From: Geminicoccus sp.
GTDB taxonomy: Bacteria; Pseudomonadota; Alphaproteobacteria; UBA7985
DNA length: 64,000 nt
Direction: 5' to 3'
Assembly (NCBI GenBank): GCA_002708995.1
Contig: PAPT01000018.1
Span: 56,962-120,961, forward strand
The notes below the pieces were generated by a model, which was not told where the DNA came from, ran no database searches, and worked only from the letters and a program-made list of their open reading frames with translations. Every line of letters begins with the position of its first letter. The first letter of the stretch is position 1. The position numbers and the translations under genes were made by a program. Below are positions 17,071-25,819 of this stretch, in pieces.

Positions 17071-18415
17071 TCTCGCTACCGGCCTATTCAGCAACTTCCA
17101 GATTGGCCTGCTGTCGTTTCCGCTGTTGATTGCGCTGATCTTTCTGCGCATTCCGCTGGCGGCGAGCATGTTCATCGTCGGTCTGCTCGGCACGTGGCTG
17201 CTGGCGGGCGATATGCGGATGATGAACAATCAGCTCAAGACCTTCGCCTTCGGCACGCTGACCAACTATTCTTTTTCGATTATCCCGCTGTTCCTACTGA
17301 TGAGCGAATTCGCCACCCGCGCGGGCATGTCCCGGGCGCTGTTCAAGGCGGCAGAAGCGTGGCTGGGGCACCGGCGCGGCGGGGTCGCCATGGCAGCGAT
17401 TGGCGCGTCGGCAGGCTTTGGCGCAGTCTGCGGTTCGTCGCTGGCGACCGCCTCCTCGATGGGTAAGGCGGCGCTGCCGGAGTTGCAGCGGGCGGGTTAC
17501 TCCGGGGCGCTGGCCACCGGCACGCTCGCCGCAGGCGGGACGCTGGGGATCCTGATCCCGCCCTCGGTGGTGCTGGTGATCTACGCCATCCTCGCGGAAG
17601 AAAACATCGCCAAGCTGTTCACCGCTGCCTTTATCCCCGGCGCGCTGGCCATGCTCGGTTACATGATCACCATCGGCGTCTATGTCCGGCTCAACCCAGG
17701 CGCCGAACGGACGCTGCCGCGCCTGGCTTACATCGAGCGCTTCAGGGCGCTGGGACCGGTGTGGCCGGTGATGCTGATCTTTGCGCTGGTGATCGGCGGC
17801 ATCTACACTGGGTTGTTTTCGCCCACGGCGGCTGCGGCGGTCGGGGCCGGGGGGACCGCGATCCTCGCCTTTTTGAATGGTGGGCTGAGCATGCAGTCCG
17901 TGCGCGAATCTCTGCTGGCCACGGCCAAGACCTCGGGCATGATCTTCTTCATTATCCTCTCTGCCGGGGTCTATAATTCGTTCTTGTCCTCGGCGCTGGT
18001 GCCGCAGACCCTTGCCGGGTTCTTCAGCGAGAGCGGGCTGAACCCGTGGCTGATCCTGATCGGCATGCTGCTGCTCTATATCGTGCTCGGGACGGTCATG
18101 GACTCGCTGGCGATGATCTTCCTCACCGTGCCGATTTTCATCCCCATCGTCGCCCAGCTCGATCTGGGGCTGAGCGCGGGCGAGGTCGGTATCTGGTTCG
18201 GGATCCTGGTGCTGATGTCGGCTGAGATCGGGCTGATCACCCCGCCGGTGGGGCTCAACCTGTTCGTGATCAACGCCATGTCGCGGGACGTGAGCATCGC
18301 CGAGACTTACCGCGGGGCGCTGCCCTTTGTGGTCTCTGACATCATCCGCATTGTCATCCTCGTGGCCTTTCCGTTCATCACGCTGTTTCTGGTGCGCCTG
18401 TTCTATCCTGGATGA
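17063..18415 (+). CDS. dctM: TRAP transporter large permease (DctM family)
   Basis: This transport subunit is about 450 residues long and rich in membrane helices. Family landmarks include FGAVCGSSLATASSMGKAALPE, GTLGILIPPSVVLVIYAIL, GGIYTGLFSPTAAAAVGA and EIGLITPPVGLNLFVIN. The ORF track starts at a GTG at 17057. The ATG at 17063 lies 6 nt after a GGAGG site and is preferred. It overlaps the end of dctQ, as is common in these operons. The C-terminus (TLFLVRLFYPG) is complete. Confidence 0.9.
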   Translation: MFDLATGLFSNFQIGLLSFPLLIALIFLRIPLAASMFIVGLLGTWLLAGDMRMMNNQLKTFAFGTLTNYSFSIIPLFLLMSEFATRAGMSRALFKAAEAWLGHRRGGVAMAAIGASAGFGAVCGSSLATASSMGKAALPELQRAGYSGALATGTLAAGGTLGILIPPSVVLVIYAILAEENIAKLFTAAFIPGALAMLGYMITIGVYVRLNPGAERTLPRLAYIERFRALGPVWPVMLIFALVIGGIYTGLFSPTAAAAVGAGGTAILAFLNGGLSMQSVRESLLATAKTSGMIFFIILSAGVYNSFLSSALVPQTLAGFFSESGLNPWLILIGMLLLYIVLGTVMDSLAMIFLTVPIFIPIVAQLDLGLSAGEVGIWFGILVLMSAEIGLITPPVGLNLFVINAMSRDVSIAETYRGALPFVVSDIIRIVILVAFPFITLFLVRLFYPG

Positions 18416-18439
18416 TTGAGCGATCGGGGCTTAGACAGC

Positions 18440-19162
18440 CTAGAGCGCCTGTGCTCCCTGCCACAGCAGGCGAAGGGCGACGACGCTGACGATAAGTCTG
18501 AACACCAGCCGGAACAACCCATCGCTGATCCGGTGGCTGACGCGCTTTCCGGCCCACGCACCGGCGAAGCCGACGGCGGTCGCAACGATGATGTGCTGGA
18601 TGTAGGGGCGGAAGTCAAAGCCCAGCGAGCCGTAGCCCAGCACCTTGAAAACGTCTGCGGTGAGCATGCAGAAGGCCAGCGTGCCGGTCAGGGCACCCTT
18701 GGTCATCGGCGTGTTGATCACCACGGCCTGCAGCAGGCCGCCCAGCCCCAGCGTCGTTGCCATGAACGTATGGACAGCCCCCAGCGGCAGGAAGGGAATC
18801 CGCCGGTCCCGCAGCCAGATCGACGGCGGCACCCAGACCATCAGCAGCAGGATCAGCGCCAGCCCGACCCGAAGCGCGGTCTCGGGCAGGGAGAAAAACA
18901 CCAGCGCCCCGGTCAGTACGCCCAGCGTGGCGCCGAGGCTGAACATCAGGCAGATGCGCCAGTTGATCTCCGCCCGGAACAGCGCGACACGGCCAACCAG
19001 TGATCCGGCCGATGCCGGCCCCATGAGTGGGATGGCGACCGAGGGCGGGAACACCAGCGTCAGCGTGGCCAGCACGATGAACACACCGCCGGTGGCGAAG
19101 GCTGCGTTGATGAAGGCCGCGATGAAGCAGCCGAAGCCAACAATAAGGATCGATGCATCCAT
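18440..19162 (-). CDS. TauE/SafE-family membrane permease
   Basis: This 240-residue integral membrane protein has about eight hydrophobic segments and the internal two-fold repeat of the TauE/SafE (formerly DUF81) family. The repeat is seen as FINAAFATGGVFIVLATL near residue 18 and GLGGLLQAVVINTPMTKGA near 140. Members are proposed exporters of sulfite, sulfoacetate or other small organic anions, and the substrate here is unknown. It converges on the TRAP operon, with 24 bp between the stop codons. Confidence 0.85.
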   Translation of the reverse strand: MDASILIVGFGCFIAAFINAAFATGGVFIVLATLTLVFPPSVAIPLMGPASAGSLVGRVALFRAEINWRICLMFSLGATLGVLTGALVFFSLPETALRVGLALILLLMVWVPPSIWLRDRRIPFLPLGAVHTFMATTLGLGGLLQAVVINTPMTKGALTGTLAFCMLTADVFKVLGYGSLGFDFRPYIQHIIVATAVGFAGAWAGKRVSHRISDGLFRLVFRLIVSVVALRLLWQGAQAL

Positions 19163-19213
19163 GTGGGTTGTTCCGTCGCTTTGGCGGGTCGCTCAGGTCA
19201 TTGATGGTGTCGC

Positions 19214-20296
19214 TCAGAGCCGCATTGCAGCGCGCGCAGCCAATTGCAGCACACGAGACAGGATCCTTCCTGCACGCCGCTGGCTACGGCTCGCGCGACG
19301 CAGATCAGCGACAAGGTATTCGATGGCCGGCTGGGCGCCACGGTTTCTTTTGAACTGTTCAGCACCGGCACTCCAGTTGGCAAAGCGCTGACGCGATCGT
19401 GCGGTTGCATCGCTCAGGCTGACCAGCCATCGATAGAGACCCAGTTTTTGGGGCAGGTCAGTGTCGTAACCGACCACCGGACTGACGATTGTTCCGTGTT
19501 GGTCGAACTGCCCCAGAACGCCGACCATTCTCCCACCGCATTCAGGGTCGAAAAGGCCGGTGAGTTCAAAGCCGCAACGGTTCTGAAACTCTTCAAAAAA
19601 GCGACCAGTATATTGCGGGTTGAGGTGGCTGTATTTCTCGATGTAGAGCATCCGGTAGAGCCTGGCGGACTGGTCAAAATCACTTTCACCAAACGTAGTG
19701 CCAGACCGTTCGATAAACCGGCCTTTCGAACGAAGCCTAACATCTTGTTGATCATCGCGGGTTCGGTGCCAATCCTCTGGATAGGTGCGAAAAAATATTT
19801 TTCGGACGGGAAGCAGAGTCAGTCCTTCGCGGTCAAAGGCCTCAATGAGTGGACCGTGCGCTGCATCGTTTACTGAGCGCAGCACCGGAACAAAGCTCGG
19901 ATTACTATTGGACGCGGCGTCAAAAGCATCCAGCCAGGCCTCAGGCCCGACTGGTGGCAGGATATTTGTGGACACCAGCCAGTTGTTGAGTTGTATCTGA
20001 CGACCGAGTTGCATGGCCCGCACGACCGGTGAGGCTGCCCTAAGGGCTCCAGAACCAAGAGCGCGCAACAACGGATTTCGGGTAACTTGCAACAACTCGA
20101 ATTGGCCGTATTCGAGATAGGCGGTAGACGGGCAGCAGATGTAGCAGGTCGGACATCGGCCATCGTTGATCGTCGTCGGCACCTCGAAGTCCCCGACGCG
20201 TGAGATCATCATTTCAGTCTCAAGGTTGGTGACGAGCGAGCTCGTTTCAGCCTTCTGCACCATCGAGACGAATTGGCGTGTTGAAGTGTCTTGCAA
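19214..20296 (-). CDS. GNAT-like acyltransferase of the putative biosynthetic cluster
   Basis: This 360-residue protein lacks signal or membrane segments. The N-terminal part has an unusual Cys-rich motif (NDGRCPTCYICCPSTAYLEY, residues about 43-62). The C-terminal half resembles a GNAT/FemAB-type acyltransferase, with LYRMLYIEKYSHLNPQYTG, a beta-strand GRMVGVLGQF and LGLYRWLVSLSDATARSR followed by a basic tail. GNAT relatives of this kind can move fatty acyl groups to amines. It is divergent from the condensing-enzyme operon across about 100 bp and shares its lower GC content. The functional assignment is tentative. Confidence 0.6.
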   Translation of the reverse strand: MQDTSTRQFVSMVQKAETSSLVTNLETEMMISRVGDFEVPTTINDGRCPTCYICCPSTAYLEYGQFELLQVTRNPLLRALGSGALRAASPVVRAMQLGRQIQLNNWLVSTNILPPVGPEAWLDAFDAASNSNPSFVPVLRSVNDAAHGPLIEAFDREGLTLLPVRKIFFRTYPEDWHRTRDDQQDVRLRSKGRFIERSGTTFGESDFDQSARLYRMLYIEKYSHLNPQYTGRFFEEFQNRCGFELTGLFDPECGGRMVGVLGQFDQHGTIVSPVVGYDTDLPQKLGLYRWLVSLSDATARSRQRFANWSAGAEQFKRNRGAQPAIEYLVADLRRASRSQRRAGRILSRVLQLAARAAMRL

Positions 20297-20345
20297 CTTT
20301 TGCTCTCTATCTTTGCCTTCGCCCGGTTTGGATATTTGGACAAAG

Positions 20346-20378
20346 ACCTTACCAAGGCTGCTAGCGCTTCGCTAAGGT
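20346..20378. promoter_or_regulatory. Nested inverted repeats in the divergent promoter of the biosynthetic cluster
   Basis: ACCTTA and TAAGGT form outer arms 21 bp apart, and TAGCG-CTT-CGCTA lies inside. The site falls between the GNAT-like gene and the KAS III-like gene, where a shared operator would be expected. No regulator gene lies next to it. Confidence 0.4.
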
Positions 20379-20400
20379 TGAATGCAATATAGCTTTTACC

Positions 20401-21423
20401 GTGATTCTGCGTGGATGGTGCAAGGTGCACTCTGGTTCAAGAATATGTGGCTGGGGCCAAGCCTTACCCCGAAGGAAGCTGGCCTCGGGTCTTCTGGAAG
20501 GTCAGCATGGGCTGCCCGCTGGCTCGCTTGTGGCCTCCACCGGCGTTGAAACCCGCTACATCGCCAACCGAAGAGAGGATGAAACGCAGGTTGCACTCGG
20601 ACTTCGGGCTGGTCAGGCAGCCCTGGCATCGGCCAGCTTGCCCGCGTCATCGGTTGATTTGATAATCGCAGCCGCAGCTGTACCCCAGCAATTGATACCT
20701 GGCACTGCCGCGCTCTTTCATCGGGGGCTTGGTCTACCCGACGGCAGCTGCCGTACGATGGACGTAAACACAACTTGCCTCAGCGCCCTGTCGGCGCTCG
20801 AACTGGCCGACAGTTACATCCGGACGGGGCGAGCAAGTCGGGTCCTGATTATCAGCAGTGAGATTGCGAGTGCCGCCTTGCCCTGGAAAACCGCGCCGAA
20901 GGTTGCCGCCCTGTTTGGGGACGGAGCCGGGGCGTGGCTTATCGAAGGGGCAGATCAGCCGGGCATCCTCGGTTCGTCCTTTGCCAGCTTCCCTTCGGCT
21001 TTCGAGGCGTGCCAGATACCAGTTGGCGGGACGGCCAATACCCCGCACGATGATATTGATTTCTTTATGCAGCATGCATTTTTTGAAATGGATGGTGAGG
21101 CGCTGTACCGTTTGGTCCGGTCAGAGTTCGAAGGGTTTCTTTTTGCGTTCCTCGAACAAATTGACTGGTCTCTGGATGATGTTGACTTCTTTGTTCCGCA
21201 TCAGGCCAGCCCAGTTAGTCTAGTGCATATGGCCAGAGCATTCAGGGTGCGCCGCGAGCGATACATTGATCTGACGCGCAGTCACGGCAATCAGATCGCG
21301 GCTTCACTGCCCATTGCCTTCGCCGAAGCCCGCACAAGGGGGCAGATCAGCGATGGCTCTCGGGTCTTGCTGCTGGGAACCTCTGCGGGGGTGCAGTTTG
21401 GCGCTGCGGCATTGATCGCCTGA
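20401..21423 (+). CDS. 3-oxoacyl-ACP synthase III-like condensing enzyme (FabH/OleA relative)
   Basis: This thiolase-fold enzyme would join an acyl thioester to a second acyl or malonyl unit. The complete KAS III triad is visible: Cys126 in DVNTTCLSAL, His267 in FFVPHQASP and Asn297 in SHGNQIAASLP. The 30-residue His-Asn spacing equals that of E. coli FabH. GDGAGAWL near 173-180 is also typical. The GTG start lies in a weak context and could be slightly further in. It is the first of five overlapping genes, and no acyl carrier protein is next to it. A dedicated pathway enzyme is more likely than housekeeping FabH. Confidence 0.82.
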   Translation: MILRGWCKVHSGSRICGWGQALPRRKLASGLLEGQHGLPAGSLVASTGVETRYIANRREDETQVALGLRAGQAALASASLPASSVDLIIAAAAVPQQLIPGTAALFHRGLGLPDGSCRTMDVNTTCLSALSALELADSYIRTGRASRVLIISSEIASAALPWKTAPKVAALFGDGAGAWLIEGADQPGILGSSFASFPSAFEACQIPVGGTANTPHDDIDFFMQHAFFEMDGEALYRLVRSEFEGFLFAFLEQIDWSLDDVDFFVPHQASPVSLVHMARAFRVRRERYIDLTRSHGNQIAASLPIAFAEARTRGQISDGSRVLLLGTSAGVQFGAAALIA

Positions 21424-22424
21424 TGCGGGTCCTCGTTACCGGTGGGACTGGCTTTCTCGGCGGACGTTGTCTGCAGGCCTTGGCGACGTCTGGTCGGTTC
21501 GACGCATCTGCAACAGGACGCCGTCTTTCGAGCGCGCCTGCAGGCTTCGACTTCATCGCTGCCGACCTCAGTGAGCCAGGGGCACTTGCGCGGCTTCCCG
21601 CCGTCGATGCAGTGGTCCACACGGCGGCCCTGTCATCACCTTGGGGCCGCGCGCAGGATTTTGACCAGGCAAACGTTGTTGCGACGCGCAACCTGCTTGA
21701 ATGGGCGGAGCAGGCAGGTGTGCAGCGCCTGATTCATATCTCGACTCCCGCGCTGTACTTTGCTTCCTTCGACCGGTTTGATGTCGGGGAGGAGGAGGTC
21801 TTGCCGGGCAAGCCCATCAACGACTATGCCCGGACTAAGGCACAAGCGGAAAGTCTCGTACTCCAGTCGCCTCTCAGTACGGCCATCCTGAGGCCCAGAG
21901 CTATTTACGGACCGGGCGACACGGCACTTTTACCCCGGCTCGAGGCCGCGTTGCGACGCGGGTGGCTGCCACTCATGCGTGACGGGCAGGCCGTGACAAA
22001 CCTGACCCATGTTGATGACGTATGCGATGCCATTGTTGCTGCTCTGGAAAGTTCGGCACGGGGGGTCTTCAATATTGCAGGGGGTGAGGCGATCCCGCTG
22101 AACTGGCTGGTCAACGAAATTGCCCGAGCAAACAGCTTGGCATTCCGCTGGCGACCCGTTCCTCTGTCTATAGCCATGCTCGCTGCGCGCGGCATAGAAG
22201 CCGTCTTCACTGGTTTGAAACTGCCAAGTGAGCCGCGGCTCACCCGCTACAGCCTGGGCATTTTCGCCTATAGTCTGACACTGAATACCAAGCGGGCCCA
22301 GGAGGTCTTAGGCTGGCGACCCCGAATTCCAATAGCCGATGGTTTCGAGGCGATCTTCGGCGTGCGCCCTGAGGCTTTACCCACACACGAGCGCGATGAC
22401 TATGGCAAAGAGCAGGCCTCATGA
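21423..22424 (+). CDS. NAD(P)-dependent epimerase/3-beta-HSD-like reductase (OleD-like)
   Basis: This extended SDR of 333 residues has an N-terminal Rossmann motif VTGGTGFLGGRCLQAL (residues 5-20), a conserved Ser in HISTPALY and the catalytic pair Tyr135/Lys139 in DYARTKAQAE. The RAIYGPGDTALLPRL and VTNLTHVDDVCDAI segments are typical of the 3-beta-HSD/OleD branch, which reduces 2-alkyl-3-ketoacids in olefin and beta-lactone pathways. Its start overlaps the stop of the KAS III gene, so it probably acts on that product. The exact substrate is unknown. Confidence 0.82.
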   Translation: MRVLVTGGTGFLGGRCLQALATSGRFDASATGRRLSSAPAGFDFIAADLSEPGALARLPAVDAVVHTAALSSPWGRAQDFDQANVVATRNLLEWAEQAGVQRLIHISTPALYFASFDRFDVGEEEVLPGKPINDYARTKAQAESLVLQSPLSTAILRPRAIYGPGDTALLPRLEAALRRGWLPLMRDGQAVTNLTHVDDVCDAIVAALESSARGVFNIAGGEAIPLNWLVNEIARANSLAFRWRPVPLSIAMLAARGIEAVFTGLKLPSEPRLTRYSLGIFAYSLTLNTKRAQEVLGWRPRIPIADGFEAIFGVRPEALPTHERDDYGKEQAS

Positions 22425-23299
22425 AATTCGAATTTTATAACAGCGCAACAATCAAGGCACCCGGCGCTTTGGTCGGGGCAGGGCCTGACTGGTCGCCGGT
22501 CACACTCAAGGTGCGCTGGGCTTTCCTCGATCACCCGACGTTCGGACCGACCCTGGTCGATACTGGTTATGGCCCGTCGACTTATCCATCGCTGGCATCG
22601 GGTGGTTCTTCACCGAGCGGCAATGGTTTACCAACTCGTAGCATCGGGCTTCGAATGTATACGAGCCTGTTCCGGGCCAGACTACGACCCGAAGGACAGA
22701 TTGACGCCGTATTGGCCGACAAGGGTCTGACCCTCGAAGACATTCAATACGTGATTGTCACCCACTTTCATGTCGATCATGTGAGCGAACTGCGCCGCTT
22801 TTCCAATGCGCGCATCCTCGCCAGCCGGCGTGGCTTCGACGCGGTTAGAAGGGCTGGCTGGCGGGCGTCCTTGCTTCACGGGACCTTTACTGAGCTTTTG
22901 CCAACGGATTTAGACCGGCGATTGGAGCCGATTGAGGCCTTGCCGCCCATCAATCTGCCGGACGGGCTTGGTACCGGCTGGTTGCTGGTGCCAGAACTGG
23001 CCTCACTGGTGCCAATGAACGGTCATGCGACGGGGCAAGTCGGAATTTATATCCATAGCGAACACTATCTCTACGCTGTCGATGCGCACTTTGTACTCGG
23101 TGCTCTTGATCGAGCCGCCGAGGGCTTGGAACCGGGTCTGACCAAGCCAAAGGTGACGCTCTCCGGTCTGCCACGCCTCATAGCCGATGATATTGCAGCG
23201 GCGGAAACCACCCTTGCGCGGCTTGCAGCCTTCAAGCGGGCCGGGGGCCGGGTCGGGCTCTGCCATGATCCTGATCGCGATCCGTTCGATGCCGGTTGA
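22421..23299 (+). CDS. MBL-fold metallohydrolase
   Basis: The 292-residue protein carries the dimetal motif H115-x-H117-x-D119-H120 (VTHFHVDHVSELRR), a later His in PMNGHATGQVG and an Asp in YAVDAHF, so the metal site looks intact. Lactonases and thioesterases of this fold are common. In this cluster it could release or open an acyl/lactone intermediate in place of the alpha/beta hydrolase of Ole pathways, which is inference. It overlaps the preceding gene by 4 nt and the following one by about 11 nt. Confidence 0.82.
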   Translation: MKFEFYNSATIKAPGALVGAGPDWSPVTLKVRWAFLDHPTFGPTLVDTGYGPSTYPSLASGGSSPSGNGLPTRSIGLRMYTSLFRARLRPEGQIDAVLADKGLTLEDIQYVIVTHFHVDHVSELRRFSNARILASRRGFDAVRRAGWRASLLHGTFTELLPTDLDRRLEPIEALPPINLPDGLGTGWLLVPELASLVPMNGHATGQVGIYIHSEHYLYAVDAHFVLGALDRAAEGLEPGLTKPKVTLSGLPRLIADDIAAAETTLARLAAFKRAGGRVGLCHDPDRDPFDAG

Positions 23300-24587
23300 A
23301 GCGGGAATGGCCGTCCTGGCGGCGTTTGTGCGGGCGCGTTGGCTGGCTGCGACCTTGCGCACGCGTGAGGATGTTTTGCGCCATCAGCGCAGACAAATGG
23401 CATCGTGGCGCGCCGCGCTTACCACCCACTTTCCTCACCTTATGGCCGAGGATCTCGAAATGGACAAAGGGCAGCTGATGGCGAACTTCGCTACCTATAA
23501 CCGTGATGGTATCAGCGCGCACTTTGTTCGCAACGCGCTCGATCGAGGCGAGGCAGCCGAAGGGGGCCTGGCGCCCGGTTTGTACTGTGGTGTTTCGAGC
23601 GGGACTTCTGGCAACCGGGGGCTTTACATCATCACAGAAGCCGAGCGCTACCGCTGGCTGGGTACTATCCTCGCCAAGGGGTTACCTGACGTTTGGCGGC
23701 GGCGGCATCGCGTCGCCGTGATCCTGCCACAGAGCAGCGCACTCTACCGAGCCGGAAATCAATCCCGCTGGTTGAAGCTTGCATTCTTTGATCTCAGGCA
23801 GGGTCCGGCCTCTTGGGAAGAGGCGCTCGCTGACTTTGACCCGACCGTCATCATTGCACCGCCCAAAATTTTGCGCTGGCTCGCCGAGAATGCTGATCTC
23901 GGACGTCTCCGCCCGCAGCGGCTTTTCGCGGGGGCGGAGTCACTCGATCCACCCGATCGCTGGATCGTTGAGGCAGCCTTTTCTCTCCGTCTGGGTCAGA
24001 TTTACATGGCGACCGAAGGCCTGTTTGCCATCAGTTGTAGCGAAGGGCGGCTGCATCTGACGGAGGACTTTGTCCGGTTCGAGTTCGAGCCTGTCGGCGA
24101 TCAGCTTGTCACGCCCATTGTCACTGACTTTTCCAGACACTTTCAGCTCACATGCCGCTATCGCATGAATGATCTTCTTCGGCTGGGCGGTCGAGGCTGT
24201 CCCTGCAGGTCCCCTCTCCAGGTTGTAGATGCGGTGGAGGGCAGGCAAGACGACGTGTTCTGGTTTGGTGATCGGATGGTCACCCCCGATGTACTGCGAA
24301 ACGCTGTGCTAGACTGCAGCCCGTCGATCACGGATTTCCGCATTCAGCAGCGGCTCGATGGATCGGTGGATCTCCGCCTGCCATCAACAGTCGAACCCGC
24401 TGTCCAGAAATCAGCACTCGCTGCCCTTGAGGGTGCACTGCACACGGCGGTTCCGGTTCAGCGGTGTATGCCGGATACAAACGAACAGACCGAGGGCCCC
24501 ATCCTAGTCCGCCTAGCCAACTGGAACCTGACCCCCGACCAACTCCTGTCGCGCAAACTGCGGCGGGTCGAGCGGTTGAAGCGATGA
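23289..24587 (+). CDS. Adenylate-forming enzyme, F390-synthetase/PaaK-like
   Basis: This protein of about 432 residues resembles coenzyme F390 synthetase-type adenylating enzymes. The phosphate-binding loop reads SSGTSGNRGLY (near residue 105), with an IYMATEGLFAISC motif near 245 and a C-terminal LSRKLRRVERLKR that supplies a conserved Lys. It would activate a carboxylate as an AMP ester. The ORF track begins at 23187, inside the MBL gene. ATGs at 23265, 23289 and 23307 are all possible, and 23289 gives a short overlap typical of this operon. The substrate may be the KAS III/reductase product. Confidence 0.72.
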   Translation: MPVEAGMAVLAAFVRARWLAATLRTREDVLRHQRRQMASWRAALTTHFPHLMAEDLEMDKGQLMANFATYNRDGISAHFVRNALDRGEAAEGGLAPGLYCGVSSGTSGNRGLYIITEAERYRWLGTILAKGLPDVWRRRHRVAVILPQSSALYRAGNQSRWLKLAFFDLRQGPASWEEALADFDPTVIIAPPKILRWLAENADLGRLRPQRLFAGAESLDPPDRWIVEAAFSLRLGQIYMATEGLFAISCSEGRLHLTEDFVRFEFEPVGDQLVTPIVTDFSRHFQLTCRYRMNDLLRLGGRGCPCRSPLQVVDAVEGRQDDVFWFGDRMVTPDVLRNAVLDCSPSITDFRIQQRLDGSVDLRLPSTVEPAVQKSALAALEGALHTAVPVQRCMPDTNEQTEGPILVRLANWNLTPDQLLSRKLRRVERLKR

Positions 24588-25786
24588 AACGAACGGTACT
24601 CATCACGGGCCTCAGGGCGCCTGTGGCCCTGCACTGGTGCCGATTGTTCGCGGCGGCTGGCTGGCGGGTCTTCGGTGCCGACAGCCTCCGCGACCCGGTT
24701 GGTCGGTTTTCGCGTTCTATCAAAGGCTACTTGCATTTGCCTCCACCGCGATCAGAACCGGACAATTTTGCAAAAGCCATCTCCAGCGCGGTTGAAGAGA
24801 CAGACGCTGATCTTATACTCCCAACCTGCGAGGAAGTGCTTTTCTTGGCCCGGGCTGCCCTGCGCCCCGAAGCCAAAGGTTGGGCTCAGCGGCTCTTTGC
24901 CCCATCGCTCGAAGACCTGATCACACTCCACGACAAAGCCGCGTTCAATACACTGCTCGCTCGCGTGGCACCGGATTTTGCGCCGTCCTTTCAAAGCCTA
25001 GAAACTGGCGCCGACGCGGCGGCCCTCGGCGAGGGGCCGTGGGTGCTCAAGCCGAGATTTTCGCGATTTGCCACCAGCGTCTTGATCAAGCCGGACCGGG
25101 CGACGATCCTCAGGTTACCCATATCACCCGAACAGCCCTGGTTGGCGCAGGCTTATTTGCCCGGCGAGGAGATCTGTCTGTCTGCCGTCGCTGTAGGGGG
25201 GCAGCTCTTGGCCTTACAAGCCTATGAACCGCTATTACGGTTGCGTCAGGGGCGAGGTGCCAGTGTCGCCTTTGCTGCCAGTGAGGATTGGGTCGGCTCC
25301 CAGCTTCGTCATATGGTCGAGGCAGTTGCCAAGGCTTTGAACGTCACCGGGCAGCTCTCCTTTGATTTGCGTCGGGATGCTGAAGGGCAATGGCGCGCCC
25401 TGGAGTGTAATCCGCGTGCGACCAGTGGTTTTCATTTCTTCGGCCCTGATGATGGTCTGGTGGAAGCCGTGGCCGAGGGGCGGAGCGCGCTTACGGGCCG
25501 GACCCGCCCGACAGGAGAAGTTCTGGGTGAGGCCGTTCCAGCGCTGCTCGCCGGGGGGATCAGGGGGCTGTCACTCTGCCTTGGTCTCATGCGGTCAAAG
25601 GCCGGAGCGACCCGGCGCTTGCGTCCTTTGAGTGCATGGCCCGGAGATACGATTTCTCCGCTTGAACAATCTCGGGCCTTTTTCGAACTTTGGCTTCGCT
25701 CCCGCGCGCACCGATGTTCACTGGAGGAGGCTTCCACCCTCGACATCTGCTGGAATGGACCGTCTGATCGATCGCCGCTGCCTTGA
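24584..25786 (+). CDS. ATP-grasp domain ligase
   Basis: The 400-residue protein has an N-terminal nucleotide-fold segment (TVLITGLRAPVALHWCRLF) and an ATP-grasp body. The body includes the HDKAAFNTLL entry, the WVLKPRFSRFATSV lysine strand, PGEEICLSAVAVGG and the metal-binding LECNPRATSGFHFF. Such enzymes make amide or ester bonds through acyl phosphates. The ATG at 24584 overlaps the preceding stop (ATGA), so the track start at 24464 is rejected. It is the last gene of the five-gene unit and would join an amine or amino acid to an activated acid, by inference. Confidence 0.8.
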   Translation: MKRTVLITGLRAPVALHWCRLFAAAGWRVFGADSLRDPVGRFSRSIKGYLHLPPPRSEPDNFAKAISSAVEETDADLILPTCEEVLFLARAALRPEAKGWAQRLFAPSLEDLITLHDKAAFNTLLARVAPDFAPSFQSLETGADAAALGEGPWVLKPRFSRFATSVLIKPDRATILRLPISPEQPWLAQAYLPGEEICLSAVAVGGQLLALQAYEPLLRLRQGRGASVAFAASEDWVGSQLRHMVEAVAKALNVTGQLSFDLRRDAEGQWRALECNPRATSGFHFFGPDDGLVEAVAEGRSALTGRTRPTGEVLGEAVPALLAGGIRGLSLCLGLMRSKAGATRRLRPLSAWPGDTISPLEQSRAFFELWLRSRAHRCSLEEASTLDICWNGPSDRSPLP

Positions 25787-25819
25787 GGCGCCCTTGCCGA
25801 GCATGAGTGGTTGAATAAC

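Noticed and set aside
23187-23288. Longer N-terminus of the adenylating enzyme
   Set aside because: The added residues lie inside the MBL gene, are low complexity and have no ribosome site. A later ATG gives a normal overlap.
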